Of a stretch of 64,000 nucleotides of DNA, positions 45,593-56,946 are shown one piece after another; position 1 is the first letter of the stretch; each line of letters starts with the position of its first letter. Made by a program: the position numbers and the translations under genes. This stretch comes from Parelaphostrongylus tenuis. Its lineage: Eukaryota > Nematoda > Chromadorea > Rhabditida > Metastrongylidae. The notes beneath the pieces were generated by a model, which had not been told where the DNA came from, ran no database searches, and saw only the letters and a list, made by a program, of their open reading frames with translations. The stretch spans positions 1 to 64,000 of the forward strand of contig JAHQIW010005108.1 of NCBI GenBank assembly GCA_019055375.1, given 5' to 3'.

Positions 45593-45979
45593 AGTTACCC
45601 TTTCTCGTCTTTTGCTAAACTCTGTGGGTGCTCCAGTCCCCACAATAAGAGTTAGCGACGGCGAACGCTTTACACTCTATGTCCAGTGAAGAACTCAATG
45701 AACACAAAAATAAGTCAGCCCTCCTTTAACAGACCACTGGCATGCGTGGCTCAAAAATGATTGCAAGGCATATTGAATTTTGAGCTGTGGTTTTCAGAAA
45801 CACCCGAAATGAAAGTTATGATATATTGAATATACTAGCCACGAGAAATCGAGTGTACAACACTTTGTGTTCATTGAGTTCTTCACTGGACATAGAGTGT
45901 AAAGCGTTCGTCGTCGCTAACTCTTATTGTGAGGACTGGAGCACCCACAGAGGTTAGCAAAAGACGAGAAAGGGTAACT

Positions 45980-46022
45980 GCCCGACTGACGAGATCGCAA
46001 GATCGAAACACGTGTATCGGGC
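45980..46022 (+). ncRNA. Hammerhead ribozyme B, intact core
   Basis: GCCCGA (45980-45985) pairs fully with TCGGGC (46017-46022). CTGACGA, GATC/GATC with GCAA loop, GAA, ACACGTGT and A17 (46016) are all as expected. Predicted cleavage is 46016/46017. Confidence 0.9.
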
Positions 46023-46565
46023 TCTATGAGTCAGCCCTGTTTGACAGACCACTGACATGCGTGGCTCAAATATGATTGCAAGGCATACATCCGAAACGTT
46101 TGAACTATCGTAAAGATCGAAGTCGGCATCGACTGTTTTGCTGCAGTAACAGTAGACAAAGTGCGCAAAATAGAAAATCGGAACCATTCTAAGCAATGCT
46201 CACCTTTATATATGATGCCCTCTTGACGCAACGGTGCAATGGTGTCATTGAGTAATAGATCTATTTGCTTACTGACACTCTCAGAAACATCACAGGCCCA
46301 TGACTCCCATGCCACCTAAATGCAAGCAATACGCCTATGAAGAGATTGTTTCTGAACAGTTTGCCACTACTAAGTGAAAAATGCACCATCCGGCGAAAAA
46401 TGGAAAAATGAAAAATTTTTAGTTATAAACTTCGAAGTTATCGCTCAAAATAGCCATTGCCTCAGGATTTTGTGCACATATAATTAGAATGATCACAGCT
46501 AATTAACTTTTTCATAGAAATTCTAAGTAGTGTATGATGGTATTCGTAAACTCCACAATTCCAAA

Positions 46566-46620
46566 CGGGAGGCGTAATAGCGCAGTGGTTTGTGATGTGG
46601 TGTATAAGGTACGATAATAA
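46566..46620 (+). repeat. SINE-A 5' head fragment
   Basis: GGCGTAATAGCGCAGTGGTT resembles the A-box region of SINE-A; the rest has no clear match. Confidence 0.4.
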
Positions 46621-46624
46621 AGAA

Positions 46625-48080
46625 GGCGTTGGCTAAATTCAGTTTCTTCAATAGTGCAAAACAGGAGTTAAGTAAGGAGGAGCTTATTTAAATCTGGGTA
46701 CTACAATAGAAAACAAGCCTTTATTGAACTTTCAAATATTGTGTTCGATCATCTTTCTACTGTTTCGCAGTTGAATCGACACGTGAGTGGAACTACGTCC
46801 TACGGAAGAAATACTGTGAGTCGCATCATGTGCACCAGCACTCTATCTGCGTGTCTTGAAAACACTTCTAAGCCTACCAGTATTTGGTCCTAGGTCATTA
46901 TCACACAGTCTCTTGTGGTCACGAATAAGTGGCACACGGGCTATTGCTCCTCCATCGGTGAAGCAAAGTGCCTAAAAAACTTTATGAAGGAGCTTCGGAT
47001 ACTAATTTTTGCTAAGGTGAAGATTTTCCACCGAGACTTCTTGTCCATAAAGTCGCTCTTCTATCAAAATCCGAGAACTATTTGCACCAAATGTACCCTA
47101 AAACCTTTGGTAGATAATAATTGCATTCCTGTAACTAAACGTAAAACGCGTCACTGCATTGATACGATGTGGGACTAATTTCTACTCAAAAACTTTTGTT
47201 GTCAAAAAGTTCTCACTTTTGATTTTGCCTCTGGAGCGAAGTCCTTGTATAGCCTGATGTTGCTGAACGATGTTTTCTTCTGTTGTCTGAGGGACAACCT
47301 ATTTTCATGAGAGTTAAACAGGCACATTACCGCCAAAAACTCCTCCGCTGCCAATATCGCGGTGCGTTTGTCCTCAGCTACCACGACACCTTTACTAGCA
47401 GCAAGTCCGTCGGCTTTTATAACGATTCCAATCCATGGGCATCTGAATATGAGCGCTCATATATATGCAAGTAGCGCTTTAACCTCTAGCGGACGGCTAC
47501 AGAAAAAATCGACCCGAGCGGAGCGAACTGCGTAAATCTCATTGTTTGATTATGGTTTTCTCTTCGTTCGGCAAAATTTTCGGAATTATCGTGCAAATTG
47601 ATAAAACAAGATTTTTCCTACTCGTTAATATGCTTTCGGTTTAGTTATACGTCTATTCTGTAAAGAAAAATGCTGGTTTAGCACGCAATCGTAATGGAAA
47701 ATTTAGCGCTCTACCACAAATGATCCAAAGTCTCATAACCAAATGGTCATCTATATGAATTCCAAGCAAATCCTTGAAAACTATTCATCATTTTCTTATA
47801 CTTCAGAGCTCACATTTTGAAGGCAATTGCAAATGAACAAGCAGCATGTGATCCAATAAGACACAGCAGTGTTTCCGAATGTAATGCTCAGGTTTGCAGC
47901 TACCGCTATTAGGTAATGAAAAGTATTGAAATTGTGAAACTTTTTCAAGCTTCAAGCAATCCTCATCTAGATGCTATCAAATTTAAAAAGACACTTTACA
48001 AAAATTAGATAAAAGATTAATACGATAGACAAAAGTTTTTCTAATGATATTTGAGTTTCCAGATTTCCAAAAGATTTTAT
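46625..48080. other. No recognisable feature
   Basis: AT-rich sequence. A plus-strand frame at 46915-47178 (87 codons, Cys- and Lys-rich) has no recognisable motif and is not called. Confidence 0.45.
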
Positions 48081-48362
48081 TCATGAAAAATTGTCGTTCG
48101 CGAAGTTGGTGAAGCCTCGCTGGGCTTTGCAAATGCTCTTCCCAGCTTCTGCAGCTTCTGCCATAACTGCGGCTCTTCTCTCTTTGAGGTCTTCTTTTAT
48201 CGCTTCTCTGCGGCGTTTCGCATGTTCGGACGTAAGGTTTCGGTTTCCCGCAGCTCGTGCGATTCCATGTTGACGTATCAGCTCGAGTGTCTGCGGAGAC
48301 AAGTGTCTCTTCATGAAATCTTCGAACATAGGAGTCATGCGCCTCATCTGAAGCTTTTTCAA
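48081..48362 (-). pseudogene. RTE-like LINE ORF fragment (linker before RT)
   Basis: The minus frame encodes MKRHLSPQTLELIRQHGIAR, RAAGNRNLTSEHAKRRREAI and KEDLKERRAAVMAEAAEAGK, which I recognise as the conserved linker between endonuclease and reverse transcriptase of hookworm RTE elements. The frame stops after NDNFS, before the reverse transcriptase. The outer edge of the 7.2-kb palindrome cuts through this fragment near 48318; about 50 bases of it reappear in the right arm. Confidence 0.85.
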
Positions 48363-50331
48363 AAACGGAGAAAAACCTCAAAATTGATAACTAATATCGC
48401 GTTGAACACGTGGATCGCTCTCGCGCGATCGATTGACCGCGCATCGATCCTCGATCACACACACACATACATCAGCCGACAAGCAAATGCAAGGCTTATG
48501 TGGTACTCATTACTATGCTTACTGATACGCTGCAGTAAAGCGATTTTTCCAGAATATAATCACAGCGCTGAATTCGTCGATAATTACTCTGTAGAATGGC
48601 TACTTATAATTGAAGGGAGCATCTCTGCCCTGCGAGAATAGGCCGTCTAGTACGCGAATTTTTTCTTCTTCCTACATCGCTATAAAGAAGACTGTCTAAA
48701 ATGAGATCACATTTTTAACTTCTCTGAGATTTGAGCTATAGAAAGTAGTTAGCAGTTCAAGGAATAAGTTTTATCCAGCATGAGCGTGACAACGATAAAA
48801 AAGTAGGCGCGTGTGAAACAATATTATTTTGAATGTTACAAAAAGGCCTTTTAGAAAAACGAGCGCGTATAACCTTGCTCTAATCTTTAAGCTTCTGATT
48901 AAATACGAACAATAGTGTGACAAAATGTATTAAGCCTTTTAGGCCATCACTAGCATATTCGTGTGCCACACAAGCATAGGGTGACGACATCTGGTAAGAT
49001 TGTATGCCTTATACAGCAAGTATTACGTGTTTATTTTTTAGTTTTGATATTCCTTTATAAACGCACTATGAAAGAACAGTCAAACATAAGAAGAAGACCA
49101 GAATGGCATGCATCCAAGCCTCTCAAAGAGACCACCGACCATGTAGATACCATGAACTGCGTGCTCACCTTTTTGATTCAACACTTCTCTCAGCGCCTAA
49201 TTATGCAACAGAGACGTGAGCTAATACTATAATCGCGTGAAGAGATGTGCACACCACTCAAAGAGCGCTTGAGGAAAGTCTTCTGAAATTTAATTGGCAC
49301 TTACAACTTTGTGGGGCTTGCGCCGATCAAATCTTCAGAAACTCTCCCTTTTTTATGGTTGCGAAATATATGCATCAATAGCGAAGCACAGCTGTTCGGT
49401 CCCATGATAAGAAAGATGACAGTTGGACGAAAGGATCGGCGAATAGACTTCGAGAGAATGCAAGCGCGCTCTTGGAAGACCACTCAAACGATGGGCAGAC
49501 ATGTTTGTGGCTAGCGTCAACCCACTGCATCCGCACATCGCAACAAGTATAGAATCATTGAATCAAGCTCTCATACGTCACCATGCTTGATTGAGACCAT
49601 CACCATGACTGACAATTGCGCGAGAGAAAGTTGTTGGAAACCATGCTGGAACTTGCACTATCAATGAATATGGGTTATCCAAGTGAATAGTTTCTTCTGT
49701 TTAGCCGTTTCGAGGTGTTATTGATATTACTTATTGAATGTTAGCGAAGCATACAACAATGCAGTTAGCAATGCAGCTTGAATACACAATATTCGAGGTG
49801 GCTAACGTTTCGGCGGGTCGCCTTCGTCACAGCCTGGAAAGATCACATTGATCCACAATCCACTGAGCCAAAAACCTCCATAACCCTAGCAGAAAACGTT
49901 ACAAACGTGTTTTGGATCGCATAGTAAAAACTTCATTTTAAAACACTCACCATTTTGATGTTTGGGTCTATCAATTACTAATTAAAGACCAGCTGCTTAA
50001 GGTCAGTGCATCAGTGGGCTGTGCCTAACTCGGGCCGGAAAAATCAGCCTGAGGTATGGTTTAAGGTCACGCGTGATTACGAGGCACTCCTCTTTTAAGT
50101 TCATTTTAGAGCCTTTGTTATGTATCCAAAAGCTTCTAATGTTTTATGCGCAGATGTTCTTGATTTCTGGGCGAGGATCGTGAATTTGACGCCGAACGTA
50201 CTCCTGCATGTTTTTGGTCCCTATGCGTGCCTAGTGGAGTTTTTGAATCACAGTTGCGTAACCCAGCTAAGTGCTCTTTTACACGAAGGAGTAGTGGTCT
50301 ATCCGTTTTGCCAATACACTCATCGCCGCAT
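48318..50331. repeat. 7.2-kb palindrome, left arm
   Basis: The reverse complement of this arm equals 53493-55510 with only a few differences (for example one extra T near 55190). Paired positions sum to about 103826, putting the centre near 51913. The arm contains, from outside in, RTE residue, non-coding DNA, the PLE 3' end with its hammerhead, and the C-terminal end of the PLE endonuclease. Confidence 0.95.
49800..49836 (-). ncRNA. PLE-type hammerhead remnant (PLE1)
   Basis: GGCT, GTGACGA, AGGC/GCC stem II, GAAACGTT, AGCC. C3 is G; the rest follows the PLE pattern with minimal stem III. Probably inactive. Confidence 0.65.
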
Positions 50332-50815
50332 GCCTCGCAAAAGATTAGGTAAATTATATCCGATCTCATACAGTCGCCGTCTCTGCCGTTGGGACAAACT
50401 TTGCAGTCATTAGTTTCACAGAGGCGGTCATACAATCGGTTGCGGACTAATTGACGCTTTAGTGTTTTTGGGGGTATTTCAGCTATTGCTACCGAATTAT
50501 CCAAACCTGCTCTTTTTAGGCAGCGTTTAATAGCCGTACTTATTTCGTTCGAAATAAAAGGCAGGACGAAAGGAACCTTATTTTCGCCAGATTTGTCGTT
50601 TGGGAGCATAGAGTTTCCTCTAATCTAACCTGAGAAGCTCCTACCGTATCGTGGCCTTTAGAGATGGCTATTTTTCGCGCCAAGCTTAAGGAATCTACCT
50701 TGTGTTCTTTCACTGTGCACACATTTGACTTTGTTCGGAACATATTCTCAAGAAGTGCGCGTTTCATGTGTGAAGGATGGGCTGATAGGTAGTGAAACAA
50801 GATGTTTTTATTGCT
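50136..50815 (-). pseudogene. PLE1 RT thumb and GIY-YIG endonuclease, broken
   Basis: After the RT core come YLSAHPSHMKRALLENMF (conserved between PLE copies) and, in another frame, RQLVRNRLYDRLCETNDC, CKVCPNGRDGDC (Cys cluster) and the GIY-YIG-type stretch IIYLIFCEACGDECIGKT with RVKEHLAG downstream. The usual GIY-YIG motif is altered as in other PLEs. The C-terminal end is the part repeated in the right palindrome arm. Confidence 0.88.
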
Positions 50816-50819
50816 TTAT

Positions 50820-51845
50820 TTACGGTACCATTTTGTATTGTGGAAGTTTATGGACAGGTTGACCTGAACGTTCAAAATAGGGAGCCAATTTGCTTCGGTT
50901 TCTCACGGGTGAACTTTATGTACTCTGACTGACTGTTTAACAATTAAAAGCATTTGTCCATCTCCTCTTGGGTTGAGCAGACGACGAAGTAGTCATCTAT
51001 GTATCTACAGTAGAGTACCGACCGGAGTTCGATTATTGGGCTCCCAACTTTGGACATAAAGGCTATAGCAAGTGTTGGCGCCAGTCGTTGTCCCATTGCC
51101 AGCCCTCTGATGTGAGCAAAATAGTTCCCGGACCATCTAAAGATTGAATAGTCTTGACACTCTCTTAAGAGAGCCATAACCTGCCCAATGGAGGAGCCAT
51201 ACATGTTTGTGGTCCTTCCGTGCTCTGTTAAAAGCTCGTATATGGCTTGCATTGCGGAATCATTCGACACGTTTGTATAAAGGGCGGTTACGTCGAAAGA
51301 TTCCATCACGTACGCGTTGTTTGGAGATGCGTACGTAAATGGTCTAGGAACATTTGGGTGTTTGTGAGATGGGCTGGAATGTGCTTTAGTAATTGGACTA
51401 GTATTAGGTTTAAAAACCACGTTATCCTGTCCGTTGGTCCGCCTACGCAGCTGATGATGGGTCTAACTTTGAAATTTGATGGGTTAGTAGACAAAAGATC
51501 ATCAGTGCATACCAACTTATGAGTTTTAATAAGTAAGTATAAGACGGGACATGATGGTGGATTAAGTTTTAGCTGGGAGATAACGGAAGGCTTTAAACCA
51601 GCCGAGCTTGCTATTTTTACCCATTGTTGGTTCAATTTTCGATACTGTTTTTGGAATTCCTTACCAGATGATGGGCGATAAAGTGTGGCGTCTTCAAGAT
51701 GGTTTTTTGTTATCGCAATATCTAACTGATTGGGAATTACTACAAACTCTCCTCCCTTGTCACTAACTGATAGTCTAATTGCTTGGAATTTATTAGTTCC
51801 CGTATTTGTCGCATACCTCTTTCCTGCGCCGATGTTAGGTTGGAA
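50820..51845 (-). pseudogene. PLE1 reverse transcriptase, frameshifted
   Basis: Conserved RT pieces in order are: VSDKGGEFVVIP, PVLYLLIKTHK (finger region), FKVRPIISCVGGPTDRITWF, ESFDVTALYTNV (motif A, catalytic Asp), LAMGQRLAPTLAIAF (motif B), and LYCRYIDDYFVV (motif C, catalytic YIDD). At least two frame shifts and a stop after STQEEMDKCF separate them. Catalytic residues are still readable but no intact enzyme can be made. Confidence 0.88.
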
Positions 51846-52523
51846 CTAAACATTTTCTATGCGAAAATTGACATCTACCTTGTTATTTGGATCTTGCTGC
51901 CTAAAGAACGCTCGAGGAAAAGGTGGTATTGGTATTGCTCCTACGTTTTGCTGTTCCCGCTCGTTGTTTGATTCTAGTCTGGCTTTATAGCGGAGTCGAT
52001 CTTGGAGTTCTTGCAAATCGCACGCGATAGTGCACAAGGTTTCCTTAGAAATGGGTTGCGCTGGTGAGAAACTTGGGCCCATTTCCAAGAGAGAGCGCGC
52101 ATTATTGGGAAGAGACATACCTCCTAACACAGTGACCCTTGATTGATCTAGCACATTACTGATGTTAGTTTGACTCTTAGGGCTTTCGTTAACGGTATTG
52201 TGGTGTTTTGTCGATGAAGCTGGTCTACGCGATTTGCTCAAAAGTTTTTCGAATTTTCTGCATAAGGTTACTTTAGCACTTGACCTAATAGAATCGCAGA
52301 TCAAAAATGACCCACCCTTGATTTTCCTCCAAAGGCGATCCTCCAAAAACTGGATACAATACAACTCTTTCGATTCACACTTATTAAACTGGGAATATAG
52401 TAGATCTTGCTTGAATCGTAGTGCCTCCCTGAGAAGTCGCATTTCGATATCCAGAATTCGTTGGTCCTCCTTTGGCCGGCCGCATAGTTCGTGAAGTCGT
52501 TTTCGAAGTTTTTTAGAAGTCAA
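51846..52523 (-). pseudogene. PLE1 N-terminal ORF region
   Basis: A frame of 225 codons precedes the RT. It contains the PLE-typical segment VTVLGGMSLPNNARSLLEMG followed by PSFSPAQPISKETL and a basic helix-rich start (KKLRKRLHELCGRP). The frame ends at a stop where a shift is needed to continue into LTSAQERGMRQIRELI, the next conserved stretch. Confidence 0.8.
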
Positions 52524-52529
52524 TTATTG

Positions 52530-53492
52530 ATCGTTGTTGTATGAATTTTCATTGATACTCTCATTTTCATGATTTTTTGTCTTTGAAGGCAACATACATA
52601 TCACGTATGTTGCTTCCCTTTTTCATTTGAACTTTTTCACTCACACCTTATGTACTTTGGAATTAGACGTCATCAGAAGCGTAATTAAATTTCCACAAAA
52701 AAGTTAATATGGAAAAGTTGATTGAATTCTGCACTTTCAAGCTGGTCTCATAGGAAAAGTCATCATTACTATAATCTATAGAAGGCTTTTTGTAATGTTC
52801 TCCCATGCTTACGGCAGTATCAAAACATAGTGATGGCGGTGATGGAGTAGAAACAACGACATCAAAGAAAACGAAGACTATAGCTAAAAAGAGCTATTGT
52901 TCCAATTTTTTTCGTCCAACCGTAAGTGACATTCAAAATTCGGCAGATATATTTGGTATATCGAAATAGGGCGACACATATCAGTAGAGCGAGCGACTCG
53001 ATAAAGTCAGATATTTTAACGAAAAAGCTAGATGAGGATTTCAGTGACCTGTCAAAGTCGTATGAGGGCAGAAGTCACTGGGCAAGTCTGTATATGATAG
53101 CGATTAGTCGGAAAGAGCTCATTCACTTAATCCACTCGATCATCAACAAGAGGGCAAGTGAGAAATAAACTGAAGGATTTCATGGAAGTTGGTTTTGCAA
53201 AAAATTTCTAGTACAATCCGCACCCGATTTCAAGCCTATTCGTTTATATGGAGTGATTGCGAGTGAGATAATAAAAGTGTAGGAAGTGGATAGTGTGCGT
53301 GTTTTTCTTTTTGATAATTGATAAACGTAAGTCCTGAGATAGAAACGACGTTCATGTTTTGATGAATGCGTAAGGTCATTTACCCTTCTGAAATCGACAA
53401 ATTTTCTCCGTACTTGGTTAGGTATAATAAACATTGATAATGCACAATTTTGATTATACGTAAGATACATATGCCTAATATGTATACATAAA
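52530..53492. other. Palindrome spacer right of PLE1
   Basis: No recognisable gene. It lies between the PLE1 N-terminal ORF and the inverted PLE 3' copy and has no mirror counterpart, so it is unique spacer. Confidence 0.5.
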
Positions 53493-55510
53493 ATGCGGCG
53501 ATGAGTGTATTGGCAAAACGGATAGACCACTACTCCTTCGTGTAAAAGAGCACTTAGCTGGGTTACGCAACTGTGATTCAAAAACTCCACTAGGCACGCA
53601 TAGGGACCAAAAACATGCAGGAGTACGTTCGGCGTCAAATTCACGATCCTCGCCCAGAAATCAAGAACATCTGCGCATAAAACATTAGAGAGCTTTTTGG
53701 ATACATAACAAAGGCTCTAAAATGAACTTAAAAGAGGAGTGCCTCGTAATCACGCGTGACCTTAAACCATACCTCAGGCTGATTTTTCCGGCCCGAGTTA
53801 GGCACAGCCCACTGATGCACTGACCTTAAGCAGCTGGTCTTTAATTAGTAATTGATAGACCCAAACATCAAAATGGTGAGTGTTTTAAAATGAAGTTTTT
53901 ACTATGCGATCCAAAACACGTTTGTAACGTTTTCTGCTAGGGTTATGGAGGTTTTTGGCTCAGTGGATTGTGGATCAATGTGATCTTTCCAGGCTGTGAC
54001 GAAGGCGACCCGCCGAAACGTTAGCCACCTCGAATATTGTGTATTCAAGCTGCATTGCTAACTGCATTGTTGTATGCTTCGCTAACATTCAATAAGTAAT
54101 ATCAATAACACCTCGAAACGGCTAAACAGAAGAAACTATTCACTTGGATAACCCATATTCATTGATAGTGCAAGTTCCAGCATGGTTTCCAACAACTTTC
54201 TCTCGCGCAATTGTCAGTCATGGTGATGGTCTCAATCAAGCATGGTGACGTATGAGAGCTTGATTCAATGATTCTATACTTGTTGCGATGTGCGGATGCA
54301 GTGGGTTGACGCTAGCCACAAACATGTCTGCCCATCGTTTGAGTGGTCTTCCAAGAGCGCGCTTGCATTCTCTCGAAGTCTATTCGCCGATCCTTTCGTC
54401 CAACTGTCATCTTTCTTATCATGGGACCGAACAGCTGTGCTTCGCTATTGATGCATATATTTCGCAACCATAAAAAAGGGAGAGTTTCTGAAGATTTGAT
54501 CGGCGCAAGCCCCACAAAGTTGTAAGTGCCAATTAAATTTCAGAAGACTTTCCTCAAGCGCTCTTTGAGTGGTGTGCACATCTCTTCACGCGATTATAGT
54601 ATTAGCTCACGTCTCTGTTGCATAATTAGGCGCTGAGAGAAGTGTTGAATCAAAAAGGTGAGCACGCAGTTCATGGTATCTACATGGTCGGTGGTCTCTT
54701 TGAGAGGCTTGGATGCATGCCATTCTGGTCTTCTTCTTATGTTTGACTGTTCTTTCATAGTGCGTTTATAAAGGAATATCAAAACTAAAAAATAAACACG
54801 TAATACTTGCTGTATAAGGCATACAATCTTACCAGATGTCGTCACCCTATGCTTGTGTGGCACACGAATATGCTAGTGATGGCCTAAAAGGCTTAATACA
54901 TTTTGTCACACTATTGTTCGTATTTAATCAGAAGCTTAAAGATTAGAGCAAGGTTATACGCGCTCGTTTTTCTAAAAGGCCTTTTTGTAACATTCAAAAT
55001 AATATTGTTTCACACGCGCCTACTTTTTTATCGTTGTCACGCTCATGCTGGATAAAACTTATTCCTTGAACTGCTAACTACTTTCTATAGCTCAAATCTC
55101 AGAGAAGTTAAAAATGTGATCTCATTTTAGACAGTCTTCTTTATAGCGATGTAGGAAGAAGAAAAAATTCGCGTACTAGACGGCCTATTTCTCGCAGGGC
55201 AGAGATGCTCCCTTCAATTATAAGTAGCCATTCTACAGAGTAATTATCGACGAATTCAGCGCTGTGATTATATTCTGGAAAAATCGCTTTACTGCAGCGT
55301 ATCAGTGAGCATAGTAATGAGTACCACATCAGCCTTGCATTTGCTTGTCGGCTGATGTGTGTGTGTGTGATCGAGGATCGATGTGCGGTCAATCGATCGC
55401 GCGAGAGCGATCCACATGTTCAACGCGATATTAGTTATCAATTTTGAGGTTTTTCTCCGTTTTTGAAAAAGCTTCAGATGAGGAGCATGACTCCTATGTT
55501 CGAAGATTTC
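53493..55510. repeat. 7.2-kb palindrome, right arm
   Basis: Mirror image of 48318-50331. It begins inside the PLE endonuclease C-terminus (plus orientation, 53493-53720), continues through the PLE 3' tail (to about 54150) and then flanking DNA, ending inside the RTE-derived segment near 55510. Confidence 0.95.
53990..54027 (+). ncRNA. PLE-type hammerhead remnant, palindrome copy
   Basis: Mirror copy of 49800-49836, with the same GTGACGA core and GTT cleavage site (54022/54023). Confidence 0.65.
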
Positions 55511-56313
55511 CTTCATAGATTCATATGCCCTCCGTGCTTCCAGCGAGTTATACGCGTTATAAAAATAAAAGCACACGGCGCGTGTGAAACATAATTTTGA
55601 TCTGATTGCTATATCGCTATGAGAAGACCTTTTCGAAAAAAGCACGCGATGCACTGGCAGAAGATCTAAGCTTTCAGTTGATTTCTACAATCGTATGAAG
55701 AGTTTTCGTCTCGCGAAAAATTATCAGTCTTTTTTCCTTGTCGTTTAACGAAAAAGAACCCGTCCGGATCACTTCCGTTATAGGGCAGAGATTTTTCAAT
55801 AAGGAATTTTCCGCTGGACAAAAACTTTCCACTAGACTATTAGTAGTCGTTCAGAATTTCAATAATTCTAAAGTTCCATATTCCTTCAATGCCTCGTTTT
55901 TTCTTCAGAAAAATCTTGCGATAACATGCGAAGCGTGTGGCAAATTTTATTGAGTGCTCCAGCGCTGTAAGAAAATAATTCTAAAAAAACACATCTCAAC
56001 TCAGCGAGATCAAAGTTTGACTGATTACTGGCAATCTAATGGAAAGTCCCTGTTTAGCAAAAAATGTCTTTTCAAACAGTAACAGCCCGATAACGAAAGC
56101 GATATAATCGTTCTGCAATATTCATACTGCAACGACATTCAAGTCGATTTAAAGCACAGCTTACTCAGTCAAGCACCTATATCTCTTATGCAAAAAAAAC
56201 CTTGGTTCTTTAGCTACTTTTGGTCATAGTGTAGCCGGATTTTTCTCAAAGTTTAAGTTTTTTTTGAAGAGATTGGTCTGGAAAGAAACTGCTTAATATG
56301 CCCGCTTCAGCTC

Positions 56314-56550
56314 GGGGGAATAACTGAGACCCCACCGCTCGTGAAGCAGAATAGAATAGAATGAACAACACCTAGAAATAGAGAGAGAGCAGCAACAACA
56401 GACTGAAAACCACTCCACCTTGGGGAATAACTGAGACCACACCGCTCGTGAAGCAGAAGAAAATAGAATGACCATCACCTAAAGAGATAGAGAGAGAGAG
56501 CAACAACAACAAAATGAAAACAGCTTCACCTAGGAGGATAACTGAGGGAG
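56314..56550. repeat. Minisatellite, about 107-111-bp unit
   Basis: The word TAACTGAG starts at 56321, 56428 and 56539. Two full units share CACCGCTCGTGAAGCAGAA and AGAGAGAG tracts, and a third is partial. It lies just outside the PLE2 insertion. Confidence 0.85.
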
Positions 56551-56711
56551 AGACCATTCGGCGGTAGTCAAAACTACCTTTTTTTGTGTATAACAAAGTA
56601 AAATCTATCAATTCGTAAGACCGACCGTCTATTAACCTCGGCATGATTCAATATAATTCCTAAATTTCTTCTTTAAGCAAAACACGAAGCGTTACATTAA
56701 ACTCTATTTCA

Positions 56712-56758
56712 CAGCTGACGGTTCGGCAATTCGCCTTCTCCAGAGCCTGGAAAGGTCA
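56712..56758 (-). ncRNA. PLE-type hammerhead remnant (PLE2 left)
   Basis: GGCT, CTGGAGA, AGGCGAATTGCC, GAACCGTC, AGCT. A6 is G and A15.1 is C, so it is probably inactive. The same two changes occur in the right copy, so they predate the insertion. Confidence 0.6.
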
Positions 56759-56946
56759 AATTGTCCGCAATCTCATCAGTCAAACACCTCCATTACTTCT
56801 TTAAAATCACCAGACCTAGATTTCAGTAGCATCGAGCACAAAATCAACTCTCAACATACTCATCGCCTTTTATATGTGTTCCACTGAATGATCCAAGTGG
56901 AGATCATTGGAAGGAAATCACATAGGTTCGTAATGCACCTCACCCA

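Larger units (their letters stand above)
45475..46090 (+). mobile_element. Retrozyme family B, inverted pair
   Basis: A minus-strand partial (about 45475-45705) meets a plus-strand unit (about 45711-46090) head to head. The plus unit contains a nearly complete monomer of about 316 bases, measured between the two GTCAGCC words at 45714 and 46030. One ribozyme lies in each orientation. The sequence is a distinct subfamily from the 24.7- and 43.4-kb copies (AGTCAGCCC, AAAATGATTGCAAGGCATA). No clear target-site duplication is seen. Confidence 0.82.
49675..52530 (-). mobile_element. PLE1, Penelope-like retroelement, decayed
   Basis: In minus order the element has an N-terminal ORF region, reverse transcriptase, Cys-containing linker, GIY-YIG endonuclease, and a 3' tail with a hammerhead remnant. 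Penelope-like elements prime reverse transcription at endonuclease cuts and often leave complex, partly inverted copies. Several frameshifts and stops break the coding region. The 3' part of the element is duplicated in inverted orientation in the right palindrome arm. Confidence 0.9.

Noticed and set aside
49311..49538. Identical proteins at 49.3-49.5 and 54.3-54.5 kb as a gene pair
   Set aside because: They are mirror images created by the 7.2-kb palindrome. No coding signal is seen in any of the overlapping frames.
50120..50413. Plus-strand open frame across PLE1
   Set aside because: It is the antisense shadow of the GIY-YIG endonuclease on the minus strand. The same applies to plus frames at 51247, 52198, 57129 and 57281.
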